Source: CAYWVR01 sp964461715
GTDB lineage: Bacteria > Planctomycetota > Phycisphaerae > FEN-1346
Reading direction: 5' to 3'
NCBI GenBank assembly: GCA_964461715.1
Contig: CAYWVR010000022.1
Span: 1-54,406, forward strand
DNA length: 54,406 bases
A program made the position numbers and the translations under genes. Shown here piece after piece: positions 33,263 through 41,032 of this stretch. The notes beneath the pieces were generated by a model, which did not search any database, was not told the DNA's origin, and saw only the letters and a program-made list of their open reading frames with translations. How positions within the stretch are numbered: position 1 is the stretch's first letter; every line of letters begins with the position of its first letter.

Positions 33263-34225
33263 ATGCCGCGCGAAAAGCCCCTGATGGACGAGGACTTGGC
33301 GGTCCCGCCGATCCGCCGCTGGGACGGCCCGATCGTCGACGCCCACACCCACACGCGCGACGTGGAGACGTCGCGGCTTCTGTTTGAGGTGGCCGCCGAG
33401 TACGGCATCGACCTCTTGCTGGGGATCACACACGTCCACGAGATCGAGCGGCTGGCGCGGACCTTCGGGTCGCGGTACCGGCCGATCGTGTGGGTCGAGC
33501 ACGACCTCATCCACGCCCCGGACCGGTTCAGCACGCACAACGTACGCTTGGTGCGCCAGGCCCGTGCCCTCGGGGCCGTGGCGGGCAAATTCTGGTACAC
33601 GCCGCGCTTCCTCGCCGAGACGGACTTCCGCTTCGACCACCCGGCCCTCTCGCCCGTCTTCGCGACGCTGGCGGAACTGGGCATGGGGGCCCTGGTGCAC
33701 ATCGGCGACCCGGACTGCTGGTTCGCCACCCGCTACCGCGACGTGGATCGCTACGGCGCGAAGGCCGACCACTACGCGCAGCTCGAATCGACCCTCGCCG
33801 CCCATCCCGACCTGCGGATTCAGGGGGCCCACTTCGGCGGCGACCCGGAGGACCTCGCGCACCTGCGGCACCTGCTGGATACGTATGCGAACTACCATCT
33901 CGATACGAGTGCCACGAAGTGGGTGACACGCGAGCTGAGCGCTAAGCCCGACGAGGCCCGCCGCTTTGTCCTCGACTACGCCGACCGGCTCGTCTTCGGG
34001 AGCGACCTGGTCGCCTTCCCGGAGGCGGGGCCGGAGGACTACCAGTCCCGCTACTGGGTCCACCGGTGGCTCTGGGAGGGGAAGGGCCGCCGCCGCTCCC
34101 CCATCCCCGACCCGTCCGCCCCGTGGGACGACGGCCCCCGCGTCGAGGGTCTCGATCTGCCGGACGACGTCCTCGCGAGGCTCTACGTCGAGAACGCGAG
34201 GCGGTTCTACGGGCTGAATTTATGA
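33263..34225 (+). CDS. amidohydrolase-family protein (TIM-barrel, COG2159-like)
   Basis: A 320-residue cytoplasmic protein. The N-terminal metal motif IVDAHTHTRD, a mid-protein VHIGDP, GAHFGGDPEDLAHLRHLLD and the late LVFGSDLVAFPE follow the pattern of amidohydrolase-2 enzymes, which include decarboxylases and lactonases. The C-terminal PDDVLARLYVENARRFYGL helix is typical of this family. The substrate is unknown. It is a single gene with its own leaderless promoter, followed by a dispersed palindromic repeat. Confidence 0.8.
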   Translation: MPREKPLMDEDLAVPPIRRWDGPIVDAHTHTRDVETSRLLFEVAAEYGIDLLLGITHVHEIERLARTFGSRYRPIVWVEHDLIHAPDRFSTHNVRLVRQARALGAVAGKFWYTPRFLAETDFRFDHPALSPVFATLAELGMGALVHIGDPDCWFATRYRDVDRYGAKADHYAQLESTLAAHPDLRIQGAHFGGDPEDLAHLRHLLDTYANYHLDTSATKWVTRELSAKPDEARRFVLDYADRLVFGSDLVAFPEAGPEDYQSRYWVHRWLWEGKGRRRSPIPDPSAPWDDGPRVEGLDLPDDVLARLYVENARRFYGLNL

Positions 34226-34243
34226 ACCGCGCAGCCGATTTGA

Positions 34244-34268
34244 CGCGGTGGGTCTCCGACCCGCCGCG
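34244..34268. repeat. dispersed palindromic repeat, copy A
   Basis: CGCGGTGGGTC (34244-34254) and GACCCGCCGCG (34258-34268) form an 11-bp stem with one G-T wobble and a TCC loop, 18 nt after the amidohydrolase stop. Related copies are at 38341, 40966 and 48852. Confidence 0.6.
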
Positions 34269-34293
34269 CCCAAAGGCGGGATGACGCCGGCGC

Positions 34294-34321
34294 TTGACAA
34301 ACCGGCCCCGCCGGATACACT
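34294..34321 (+). promoter_or_regulatory. promoter of the CAT-anticodon tRNA
   Basis: TTGACA (34294-34299), a 16-nt spacer and TACACT (34316-34321), 15 nt before the tRNA. Confidence 0.7.
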
Positions 34322-34335
34322 ACCGTGCCTTGTGC

Positions 34336-34411
34336 GGCGGCGTAGCTCAGGGGCTAGAGCAGGGGATTCATAAGCCCAAGGTCGGTGGTTCAAATCCACC
34401 CGCCGCCACCA
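34336..34411 (+). tRNA. tRNA with CAT anticodon (elongator Met or Ile2)
   Basis: GGCGGCG pairs with CGCCGCC, D-stem GCTC with GAGC, and T-arm GGTGG-TTCAAAT-CCACC is intact; CCA is encoded. The anticodon loop is TTCATAA. The anticodon stem GGGGA/GCCCA has only three G-C pairs, with A31 opposite G39 and G27 opposite A43. It is not the initiator, which lies at 9648. Whether C34 is converted to lysidine by TilS (making it Ile2) cannot be decided here. Confidence 0.88.
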
Positions 34412-34420
34412 GCCTGACCG

Positions 34421-34860
34421 TCAGATGTCCATCTCCAGGCCCGCGGCGGCGGCGAAGCAGTCCGCCCCGCCGTCCAGGTGCCGGCGAGCTTCGGCGACCA
34501 TGGCGTCGACCTCGGCGTCGGTCCGCTCGGGGTTATCGTCGCCGACACCATCTCCCGCACCGAATCCCGGGCGCACGGACACCCGCGGATTCGGGTCGCG
34601 CGGCCCGCTTCGTAGAGCGGCCGGAAGAAGGGGAAGCCCATCAGGTGGTCCCCGTGGGCGTGCGTAAAGAGAAGGTCGATCCCGGCCGCCTCGTCCGCGC
34701 GCTCCAGACCCAGCCGCCGCAGGCCCGTCCCCGCGTCCAGGACGAGGGTCCGCCCGTCCCGGCCACGCACCTCGACGCAGCTCGTGTCGCCGCCGTGGCG
34801 GAGGGTGTCCCGTCCGGAAACGGGAATCGACCTGCGGGCTCCCCAGCATCGGACGCGCAT
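34421..34860 (-). pseudogene. broken MBL-fold metallo-hydrolase
   Basis: The minus strand starts as a normal MBL hydrolase of the PhnP-like type: MRVRCWGARRSIPVSG, HGGDTSCVEVRG, LVLDAGTGLRRLG, and the metal motif FTHAHGDHLMGFPFF. After about 110 residues the frame leaves the family. In another frame the family's C-terminal end appears at once (DNPERTDAEVDAMVAEARR, then GLEMDI and stop at 34421). About half of a normal ~270-residue protein is missing, so an internal deletion with a frame change inactivated it. Downstream metal ligands are lost. Confidence 0.65.
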
Positions 34861-34947
34861 GACCGTCGGTCCCACCATGCGGACGCGGGGCGCAGACGCC
34901 AAGCGCGGTCCCTGGCGCGCGTCTCGGGTCCCCCCCGGGCGGGTCGC

Positions 34948-35235
34948 TTAGGGCTTGAGGGCCCCGAGTGCCGACTGGAGCTTCTTGAGGGCGCCCTTGT
35001 CGGCATTGTAGAGGACCGAGCGGCCCTGGCGAACGCGCGTCACGAGCCCGCCCATCCGCAGCAGCCCCAGGTGATGGCTCACCCGCGTCTGTTTCAGCCC
35101 GAGGGCCTTGCACAGGGGCGTCACGTTCTTCGGTCCGTCGGCCAGTTCCATCAGAATCCCCAGCCGCGTCGGGTCCGAGAGGAGTCCGAACCCCTGGGCG
35201 TGATCCCGCAGTTCTGCCGTCCTCTTCTTCGCCAT
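34948..35235 (-). CDS. ArsR/SmtB-family winged-helix regulator
   Basis: A 95-residue DNA-binding protein with the ArsR fold: HAQGFGLLSDPTRLGILMEL, then the recognition helix region CKALGLKQTRVSHHLGLLR and wing LVTRVRQGRSVLYN. The usual metal-site cysteine pair (ELCVC) is absent, so it probably senses something other than arsenic or zinc. ATG 35235 has AAAGGAG seven bases upstream. It reads in the same direction as the broken MBL gene 88 nt downstream, which may have been its former target. Confidence 0.88.
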   Translation of the reverse strand: MAKKRTAELRDHAQGFGLLSDPTRLGILMELADGPKNVTPLCKALGLKQTRVSHHLGLLRMGGLVTRVRQGRSVLYNADKGALKKLQSALGALKP

Positions 35236-35262
35236 AGTGTGCTCCTTTCCTGTCCCCAGCGA

Positions 35263-35291
35263 ATAGTACCAGAGGAGGCGGCCGGCTGCAA
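35263..35291 (-). promoter_or_regulatory. promoter of the arsR-like gene
   Basis: On the minus strand TTGCAG (35286-35291), a 17-nt spacer and TACTAT (35263-35268). A leader of about 20 nt with a Shine-Dalgarno follows. Confidence 0.5.
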
Positions 35292-35460
35292 GCGGTCGTC
35301 CGGCGCACTTTCGGGCGACCCTGGGCGGGCCGTCAGGCAGGCGAGGCCGAGGCCGGGGGGGCGCGGGTCCCGCAGAACGCGCTCGCACAGAAGCACCGTG
35401 CATTCGCTGGGCGGAATGGTCGTCGCGGCCACGGCCGCCCTCCGGGGGTCAGGGCTTGAG

Positions 35461-35763
35461 CTAGTCTTCGAGCTTCTCCCGGAGGTCCTCGATGCGGTCT
35501 TCGAGCTGGTCGACCTTGCGTTTCAGGGCCTGGTTCTCCTGGCGGAGGCGGTCGTTCTCGGCCGTCAGCGAGAGGACCTCCTGCTCGAGGCGGCTCTCGT
35601 CCATCTGCTCGACGCGGTCGCGCTGGGCCCGGGTGGGCTGGGTCTTCGACTCGCCCCCCGCGACGACGTACGGGCCCTCCGGCACGTCCACTTGCACGCA
35701 CCCGGCCACCAACGCCAGGAACGCCACCAGACCGGCCGCCATCCAGAGCACGCGATGCGCCAT
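35461..35763 (-). CDS. small coiled-coil lipoprotein
   Basis: A 100-residue protein. The signal peptide ends in a lipobox (LALVAGC), predicting lipidation at Cys22. From about residue 50 a heptad coiled coil runs to the end (LTAENDRLRQENQALKRKV, DQLEDRIEDLREKLED). No enzymatic motif is seen; it is likely a structural envelope protein. The 225 nt between its end and arsR contain nothing recognised apart from the arsR promoter. Confidence 0.75.
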   Translation of the reverse strand: MAHRVLWMAAGLVAFLALVAGCVQVDVPEGPYVVAGGESKTQPTRAQRDRVEQMDESRLEQEVLSLTAENDRLRQENQALKRKVDQLEDRIEDLREKLED

Positions 35764-35841
35764 GCGCCACCTCCTCGGACCCCGACTCGCTCGTCCGGCA
35801 GGATACCGGTCCGGGGCCCGGCGTGCAAGAGGCGAACCCTC

Positions 35842-35870
35842 TTGACTTGCCCCGCCCCGGCGGGCACCTT
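35842..35870 (+). promoter_or_regulatory. leaderless-type promoter of miaA
   Basis: TTGACT (35842-35847), a 17-nt spacer and a weak CACCTT -10 (35865-35870). ATG 35877 follows after six bases, the same geometry as dnaB and the amidohydrolase gene. Confidence 0.4.
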
Positions 35871-35876
35871 GGCTCC

Positions 35877-36830
35877 ATGCCGGAGCCGACCGACATCCTC
35901 ATCCTCACGGGCCCCACGGCGAGCGGCAAGGAGCGCGTGGCCCTGGAGGCGGCCGCACGCCTCGGCGCCGACATCCTTTCGGCCGACTCGATGAAGGTCT
36001 ATCGCGGGATGGACGTCGGCACCGCGAAGCCCGGCCCGACCGAGCGCAACCGCGTGCCGCACCATCTGCTCGACGTCGCCGATCCCGGCGAGACGTTCTC
36101 GACGGCCCGGTGGCTGGCGCTTGCGGACGAGGCGATTGCCGACGTCGCGGCGCGCGGCCGGGTGCCGCTCGTCTCCGGCGGGACGCCGCTCTACGTCAAG
36201 GCCCTGCTCCAGGGCCTCTTCGAGGGCCCCGCCGCCGACCGGGACCTCCGCGAGAGACTGGTCCGGGAGGCCGGGTCGCGCGGCATGGAGGCGCTGCACG
36301 AGGACCTCGCCAAGGTTGACCCCGTGGCCGCCGAGCGTATCCACCCGAACGACCTGCGGCGGACCGTCCGGGCCCTTGAGGTCCACGAGCTTACGGGCAG
36401 GCCCATCTCCGAGCTCCAGACACAGTGGGAGAGCCGCCCGCCGCGGTATCGGGCCGTCCTGGCGGCCATCCGGCGCGACCTCGAAGACCTCGACCGGCGG
36501 ATCGAGGCCCGTGTCCATCGCATGATCGAGGCGGGGCTCAAGGAGGAGGGTGAGTGGCTGAGGGATCGGTCGCACGGAATGGGGCCCGGCCCCGTCCAGG
36601 CCCTCGGATACGCCGAGATGCTCGATCATCTCGCGGATCGCATGACGTGGGAGGAGACGGTCGGGGCGATCGTCCTGCACACCCGGCAGTTCGCGCGGGC
36701 CCAGCTCAAGTGGCTGCGGCGGTTCGAGCGGGACCACGGGCTCGTCTGGCTCGAGGCCGCCCCCGACACGCCGCCCGAGGTCCTCGCGGGTCGGCTCGTC
36801 GCGCTTTGGGAGGCCCGCCATGAAAGTTGA
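35877..36830 (+). CDS. miaA: tRNA dimethylallyltransferase
   Basis: Adds a dimethylallyl group to N6 of A37 in tRNAs that read UNN codons. The P-loop LTGPTASGK is at residues 11-19. SADSMKVYRGMDVGTAKP, HHLLDVADPGETFST, VSGGTPLYVKALLQGLFEG and the C-terminal TRQFARAQLKWLRRF complete the family pattern. It is 317 residues. ATG 35877 matches the family N-terminus and the leaderless promoter. Its last bases overlap the remnant of a glycerol-1-phosphate dehydrogenase gene. Confidence 0.93.
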   Translation: MPEPTDILILTGPTASGKERVALEAAARLGADILSADSMKVYRGMDVGTAKPGPTERNRVPHHLLDVADPGETFSTARWLALADEAIADVAARGRVPLVSGGTPLYVKALLQGLFEGPAADRDLRERLVREAGSRGMEALHEDLAKVDPVAAERIHPNDLRRTVRALEVHELTGRPISELQTQWESRPPRYRAVLAAIRRDLEDLDRRIEARVHRMIEAGLKEEGEWLRDRSHGMGPGPVQALGYAEMLDHLADRMTWEETVGAIVLHTRQFARAQLKWLRRFERDHGLVWLEAAPDTPPEVLAGRLVALWEARHES

Positions 36831-37169
36831 CGCGGTCCTCGGCTCCGTGTTCGCATGCCCGTGCGGGCGGACGCACGCGATCCGGCCGCGCGATGTGGCT
36901 CGTCAAGGAAAGCCTCGTGCCGGACCCCGCGCCGGGCGAGAGTCCCGTGTGCGACGAGGCGACGCGGGCCGCGCTCGACGGCGAGATGGGCGAGTGCGAC
37001 CTTGTCCTCTCCGTCGGGAGCGGCGTGGTGACCGACCAGGCGAAAGCGCTTGACGCGAGCCTTCGTCCACGCCCACGAGATGCGGGCCCGGTTCACCGTG
37101 CTGGACCTCGCGCGGCTGGTCGGCATCATGCCCGCCGCCGCGCCCGAGATCGTCGAGGAGTATGCCTAG
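36820..37169 (+). pseudogene. broken sn-glycerol-1-phosphate dehydrogenase (AraM/EgsA-like)
   Basis: Three pieces in two frame shifts read like this family. They are MKVDAVLGSVFACPCGRTHA (from 36820), then VCDEATRAALDGEMGECDLV with VLSVGSGVVTDQAKA (about 36950-37050), then HAHEMRARFTVLDLARLVGI and a stop at 37167. A complete enzyme has about 400 residues; here only about 110 codons remain, so most of the metal- and substrate-binding part has been deleted. The first ATG overlaps the end of miaA, and the last codons overlap the upstream starts of the next gene. Confidence 0.65.
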
Positions 37170-37170
37170 G

Positions 37171-38304
37171 ATGCCCATGACCCCCCGCGAACGATACGTG
37201 GCCACGCTGACCTTCGGCCGGCCCGACCGCATCCCCTTCGCCCCCGGCGGACCGCGCGAGTCGACGCGGGCGGCGTGGCGGACGCAGGGGCTCGGCGCGG
37301 ACGTCCCGTGGCATGCGCACCTGGCGCGGACGCTGGACCTGCCGGACATGCGGCCGGAGCGGCCGCCGGGGGACCTGGGCGTCGATTTTCGGCTGATCCC
37401 GCAGTTCGAGGAGAAGGTGCTCGAGCGGCGCCAGGGACACCTGGTGGTGCAGGACTGGAAGGGCAACGTCTGTGAGATCGACGACCGCTACGACGTGACG
37501 TATCTCAGGGAGGCGAAGGACTTCGTGACGCGGCGGTGGATTCGCTGCCCGGTCGAGGGACCGGAGGACTGGTCCCGCATGAAGACCCGCTATGCCCTCG
37601 ACGCTCCCGGCCGTTTTGCCGACGATTTTCCGGCTCGTGCGGCCCGGGCCGGCGAACGCGACGCGCCGCTGGTGATCCGCTTCTCCGGCCCGTTCTGGCA
37701 GATGCGCGAGTGGTGGGGGTTCGAGGGGCTGTGCCTTGCGATGATCGAGCAGCCCGACCTCGTCGACGAGATGGCCGCCTTCTGGACGGAGTTCGTCTTG
37801 GCTATGCTCGAACGGACCTTCGCGGAGGTCGTGCCGGACGCCATCCTCGTAAACGAGGACCTGGCGTACAAGGCCCACGCGATGATCTCGCCGGCGATGG
37901 TACGACGCTTCTGCATGCCTTCCTGGCGGCAATGGGCGGCGTCGGCGCGGAAGGCGGGCGTGCCGATCGTCGACATCGATTCGGACGGGTACGTCGGCGA
38001 ACTGGTCCCGCTCTGGATCGAGGCCGGGGCCAACGTCTGCCACCCCATGGAGGTGGCCGCCCACAACGATCTGCCCGCCTGCCGCGCCGAGTACGGCCGC
38101 CGCATGGCCTACCACGGCGGTGTCGACAAGCGGGCGATCGCCGCGGGCGGCGAGAGGATCGAGGCGGAGCTCGCGCGCCTCGCCCCGGTGGTCGCCGACG
38201 GCGGCTACATCCCCGGCTGCGACCACGGCGTCCCGGCCGACGTCGCCTGGCCCGACTTCGTCCATTACGCCCGGCGGCTGGCGGAGATGACAGGGTGGTT
38301 GTGA
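37171..38304 (+). CDS. uroporphyrinogen decarboxylase-family methyltransferase-like protein
   Basis: A 377-residue URO-D superfamily protein (MtaA/CmuA-like branch rather than haem-pathway HemE). It shows MTPRERYVATLTFGRPDRIP at the N-terminus, LVIRFSGPFWQMREWWGFEG, VNEDLAYKAHAMISPAMVRR, VDIDSDGYVGELVPLWIEAG and GGYIPGCDHGVPADV. The conserved late CDHGVP cysteine/histidine and the HPMEV segment resemble zinc sites of cobamide methyltransferases. A role with the corrinoid protein at 29314 is an inference. The start could be ATG 37162, 37171 or 37177; GAGGAG at 37155-37160 favours 37171. Confidence 0.82.
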   Translation: MPMTPRERYVATLTFGRPDRIPFAPGGPRESTRAAWRTQGLGADVPWHAHLARTLDLPDMRPERPPGDLGVDFRLIPQFEEKVLERRQGHLVVQDWKGNVCEIDDRYDVTYLREAKDFVTRRWIRCPVEGPEDWSRMKTRYALDAPGRFADDFPARAARAGERDAPLVIRFSGPFWQMREWWGFEGLCLAMIEQPDLVDEMAAFWTEFVLAMLERTFAEVVPDAILVNEDLAYKAHAMISPAMVRRFCMPSWRQWAASARKAGVPIVDIDSDGYVGELVPLWIEAGANVCHPMEVAAHNDLPACRAEYGRRMAYHGGVDKRAIAAGGERIEAELARLAPVVADGGYIPGCDHGVPADVAWPDFVHYARRLAEMTGWL

Positions 38305-38340
38305 TCGCCTCGACCTTGGCACGGTGGGCCAAGTCTTTGC

Positions 38341-38366
38341 GCGGTGGGTCGGGGACCCCCCCCGCG
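38341..38366. repeat. dispersed palindromic repeat, copy C (imperfect)
   Basis: GCGGTGGGTC (38341-38350), GGGGACC and CCGCGGC resemble the repeat at 34244 with expansion of the C-run. It lies in the 272-nt gap before cbpA, which also holds the cbpA promoter. Confidence 0.4.
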
Positions 38367-38488
38367 GCATCTCGGGGGGCATCGCCACGCCGCCTTTCGC
38401 GTGGCCATGCGCCGGCGGGTACCCGGGGCGCGAGCATGCCCACCATGAGACGCCGTGGGCATGCCACCCCTTGCCCCGGACGCGCCCG

Positions 38489-38517
38489 TTGTCCGGCCAC
38501 CTGGCATCCTCTATAAT
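38489..38517 (+). promoter_or_regulatory. promoter of the cbpA-cbpM-rnpA-yidD operon
   Basis: TTGTCC (38489-38494), a 17-nt spacer and perfect TATAAT (38512-38517). A hairpin GGCCGCG/CGCGGCC (38523-38543) lies at the very 5' end of the predicted transcript, and no Shine-Dalgarno precedes ATG 38577. Confidence 0.6.
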
Positions 38518-38576
38518 TGAGGGGCCGCGCGCGGGGCGCGGCCGACGCAAGGGCATGAACTGACCTGACGCAACCG

Positions 38577-39611
38577 ATGGCGAAACGCGACTACTACGAC
38601 ATCCTGGGCGTCGATCGCAAGGCGAGCGAGGAGGAGGTGCGCACCGCCTACCGCCGACTCGCTCGCAAGTATCACCCCGACCTGAATCCCGGCGATGCCG
38701 ACGCCGAGCGCCAGTTCAAGCAGCTCGGCGAGGCCTACGATGTCCTCAAGGACCCCGACAAACGCCGCGCCTACGACCAGTTTGGCCACGCCGGCGTCAA
38801 GATGGGGGCCGGGGCCGCGGGCGGACCGGAGGCGGGCGGCGGGACGAGGCCGGGGGGCTTCCGGCACACTTGGAGCGGCGAGGGCATGCCCTTCGAGGAC
38901 GTCGCCTTCGAGGCCTTCGCCGGGGCCGGGGGCCAGGCGGCCGAAGGAGGCGGCATCTTCGAGGAGCTTTTCAGCCGCCTCGGCGGCACGTTCGGCGGCG
39001 AGCGGGCCGCACGCGGCGCCCGGGCGGGGCGGCGGCCGCCGCTCAAGGGCCAGGACCTCGAAAGCGAGATCACCCTGACCTTCGACCAGGCAGTGCGCGG
39101 CGTGCGGACGAGCATGGTGGTCCAGCGGCCCGTCGGCGACGGCCAGACGCGCCCCGAGCAGCTCGAGGTCAAGATTCCGCCCGGTGTCCAGGACGGCCAG
39201 CGGCTGCGTCTGCGCGGCAAGGGCGCGCCGGGACCGGGCGGCGGACCGCCGGGCGACCTGTTCCTCCGCATCCACGTCCAGCCGCACCCCTGGTTCCGGC
39301 GCGACGGACGCGACGTCACCATTGAGGTGCCCATCACCGTGACCGAGGCGACCCTCGGCGCCGCCGTCGACGTGCCTACCGCCCAGGGCCGCACGACCGT
39401 CCGCGTCCCGCCCGGCACGGCCGGCGGCCGGAAGCTGCGCCTCAAGGGGCAGGGCATCCCGGCCCCGGACGGCGGCGAGCCCGGCGACCAGTACTGCGTC
39501 ATCCGCATCGTGCCGCCCAAGGAACTCGGCCCGCGTCAGAAGGAGCTCTTCGAGGCCCTGCGGGAGACTGAACAGGAGAACCCCCGGGCGAAGCTGCCTT
39601 GGGGCGGATAG
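38577..39611 (+). CDS. cbpA: DnaJ-type co-chaperone without zinc finger (CbpA-like)
   Basis: Stimulates the DnaK ATPase and binds unfolded protein. The J-domain (1-70) has the essential HPD at residues 33-35 (RKYHPDLNPGD). A Gly-rich linker follows (about 75-150), then two beta-barrel substrate-binding domains (about 160-330; LESEITLTFDQAVRGVRTSM, LEVKIPPGVQDGQRLRLRGK, GGRKLRLKGQGIPAPDGG). The four CxxCxGxG zinc repeats of DnaJ are missing, which defines the CbpA class. It is 344 residues. The next gene encodes the matching CbpM-like modulator. Confidence 0.9.
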   Translation: MAKRDYYDILGVDRKASEEEVRTAYRRLARKYHPDLNPGDADAERQFKQLGEAYDVLKDPDKRRAYDQFGHAGVKMGAGAAGGPEAGGGTRPGGFRHTWSGEGMPFEDVAFEAFAGAGGQAAEGGGIFEELFSRLGGTFGGERAARGARAGRRPPLKGQDLESEITLTFDQAVRGVRTSMVVQRPVGDGQTRPEQLEVKIPPGVQDGQRLRLRGKGAPGPGGGPPGDLFLRIHVQPHPWFRRDGRDVTIEVPITVTEATLGAAVDVPTAQGRTTVRVPPGTAGGRKLRLKGQGIPAPDGGEPGDQYCVIRIVPPKELGPRQKELFEALRETEQENPRAKLPWGG

Positions 39612-39624
39612 ACGGGGACGCGCC

Positions 39625-40065
39625 ATGACCCTGCCCGACCAGCGCTACACGCTCGACGAGGCCGCCGAGACCCTGGGCCTGGGCGTCGAGGAGATTCGGA
39701 CCTACGTCGAGGAGGGCCTGGCCGTCGAGGACGCCGACGGCGGGGGGTTCTCGCGGGCGCAGATGCGGCGACTGTGGAGCGCGGCGACGCTGCACGGGGA
39801 CCTGGGCATCAACCTGGCCGGCGTGGCCGCCATCCTCCAGCTTCGCGAGCAGTACGAGCAGATTCGCCGAGACCTGGCGCTGTTGGTGGAGATCGTCGAG
39901 CGGGAGTTGGGGCCGGACGTCTGGGACCGGCTCTGGCCGGAGGACCGGCCGAAACCGGCCGGCAACGTCAGCGTGGAGGGCGTCGAGGACCTGCCGCCGC
40001 CGGACCGGGCGGGCCGGGACGCCCAAATCTCCCCGCCGCCCCCCGAGGCGGAGGACGCCCCGTGA
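39625..40065 (+). CDS. MerR-like chaperone modulator (CbpM-like)
   Basis: A 146-residue protein. The N-terminal winged helix (YTLDEAAETLGLGVEEIRTYVEEGL, FSRAQMRRLWSAATLHGDLGINLAGVAAIL) matches the CbpM/MerR_2 family, in which a degenerate MerR domain binds the J-domain of CbpA and inhibits it. A helix (REQYEQIRRDLALLVEIVE) and a Pro/Asp-rich tail follow. Its position 13 nt behind the CbpA-like gene supports this reading over a DNA-binding role. Confidence 0.82.
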   Translation: MTLPDQRYTLDEAAETLGLGVEEIRTYVEEGLAVEDADGGGFSRAQMRRLWSAATLHGDLGINLAGVAAILQLREQYEQIRRDLALLVEIVERELGPDVWDRLWPEDRPKPAGNVSVEGVEDLPPPDRAGRDAQISPPPPEAEDAP

Positions 40066-40295
40066 CCCCGCTCGCCTCGATTCTGGCCGCCTCGCCGCAG
40101 GGGCAGGTCTGGACACTCTGGGCCCTGCTGGTGTTCGGAATGGTGGTCCTCGTCTTCCTGCTCTTCGGGATCGTGCGGCGGCGGTTGGTCCGGCCCATGA
40201 GGCATACGCCGAGCGACCTGACGGACGCGTGGACCGAGGCGGGGCGGCGGATGAAGGCCGAGGCCCCGGGCGGCGAGGACGAGGAGAGGCCGTGA
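40062..40295 (+). CDS. small single-pass membrane protein
   Basis: A 77-residue protein with one clear membrane helix at about residues 16-37 (VWTLWALLVFGMVVLVFLLF) followed by Arg-rich IVRRRLVRP, so the C-terminus is predicted inside. The cytoplasmic tail is acidic. No family is recognised. GTG 40062 overlaps the stop of the CbpM-like gene, and its own stop overlaps the rnpA start, so translation is coupled across the operon. Confidence 0.7.
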   Translation: MTPLASILAASPQGQVWTLWALLVFGMVVLVFLLFGIVRRRLVRPMRHTPSDLTDAWTEAGRRMKAEAPGGEDEERP

Positions 40296-40681
40296 GCGAC
40301 GCCCCCGAGCCGCGCCCCACCCTTGGCCGACGCGGGCGGATCACGCGTCCCGCGGACTTCCGGGCCGTCTATGCCGCCCGCGCCCGGGCCGCCGACGGGC
40401 GGCTCGTCGTGTATGCCCGCCCGAACGGGCGAGAGGAGACGCGAGTGGGCCTCTCGGTCGGGAAGCGGTGCGGGCCGGCGGTCGCGCGGAACCGTACCAA
40501 GCGGCTCCTCCGGGAGGCCTTCCGCCACGGACGGGCCGGCTGGCCCGCCGGGTACGATATCGTCATCGTGCCGCTCGGACGCGGCTACACGCTGGAGGAG
40601 ATGCGGCGGAGGCTCGAGAAGCTCGTGCCGCAGGCCCTCGAACGGGCGGCGAAACGGGCGGCCGGGGCGGGTTCGCCATGA
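40292..40681 (+). CDS. rnpA: ribonuclease P protein component
   Basis: Protein subunit of RNase P, which trims the 5' ends of pre-tRNAs. The 129-residue sequence has the family pattern: RRGRITRPADFRAVYAARAR, VGLSVGKRCGPAVARNRTKR with the RNR signature, LLREAFR, and DIVIVPLGRGYTLEEMRRRL. GTG 40292 overlaps the preceding stop (GTGA), with GAGGAGAGG upstream. In most bacteria rnpA follows rpmH; rpmH is absent here. Confidence 0.92.
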   Translation: MSDAPEPRPTLGRRGRITRPADFRAVYAARARAADGRLVVYARPNGREETRVGLSVGKRCGPAVARNRTKRLLREAFRHGRAGWPAGYDIVIVPLGRGYTLEEMRRRLEKLVPQALERAAKRAAGAGSP

Positions 40682-40953
40682 GCAACCGGGCGCACAGGAT
40701 GGGGCGCGGGATGGCGCGGGCGGCGGCCGGGGCGATGATTTTTGCGGTGAGGCTCTACCAGGTCGGGCTCGGGCCGCTCCTGGGCGGCCATTGCCGCTAC
40801 GTGCCCTCGTGCAGCCGCTACGCTGTCGAGGCCCTCCGGGTGCACGGTCCCGTGCGGGGCCTGAAGCTGGCGGTGTGGCGGGTGCTTCGGTGCAACCCGT
40901 TCGCCGAAGGGGGGCGGGACCCGGTTCCGCCGGTGGTAGGACCGCGAGAATAG
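40678..40953 (+). CDS. yidD: membrane protein insertion efficiency factor YidD
   Basis: A 91-residue protein of the YidD family, thought to help insertion of membrane proteins. It shows RLYQVGLGPLLGGHCRYVPS, CSRYAVEALRVHGPVRGLKL, and RVLRCNPFAEGGRDPVP. Its conserved cysteines (HCRYVPSCS and RCNP) are in place. ATG 40678 overlaps the rnpA stop by four bases, keeping the widespread rnpA-yidD pair, but yidC does not follow. A dispersed palindrome lies 13 nt downstream. Confidence 0.92.
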   Translation: MSNRAHRMGRGMARAAAGAMIFAVRLYQVGLGPLLGGHCRYVPSCSRYAVEALRVHGPVRGLKLAVWRVLRCNPFAEGGRDPVPPVVGPRE

Positions 40954-40965
40954 GCACCGCGGTTC

Positions 40966-40992
40966 GCGCGGTGGGTCCGAAACCCGCCGCGC
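40966..40992. repeat. dispersed palindromic repeat, copy B
   Basis: GCGCGGTGGGT (40966-40976) pairs with ACCCGCCGCGC (40982-40992) around CCGAA, between convergent yidD and the minus-strand TPR gene. It could serve as a bidirectional transcription block, but has no T-tract. Confidence 0.6.
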
Positions 40993-41032
40993 CAAGGAGT
41001 TCTCGCTCAGCCGCGCCGCGGAGGAGGGCGCC

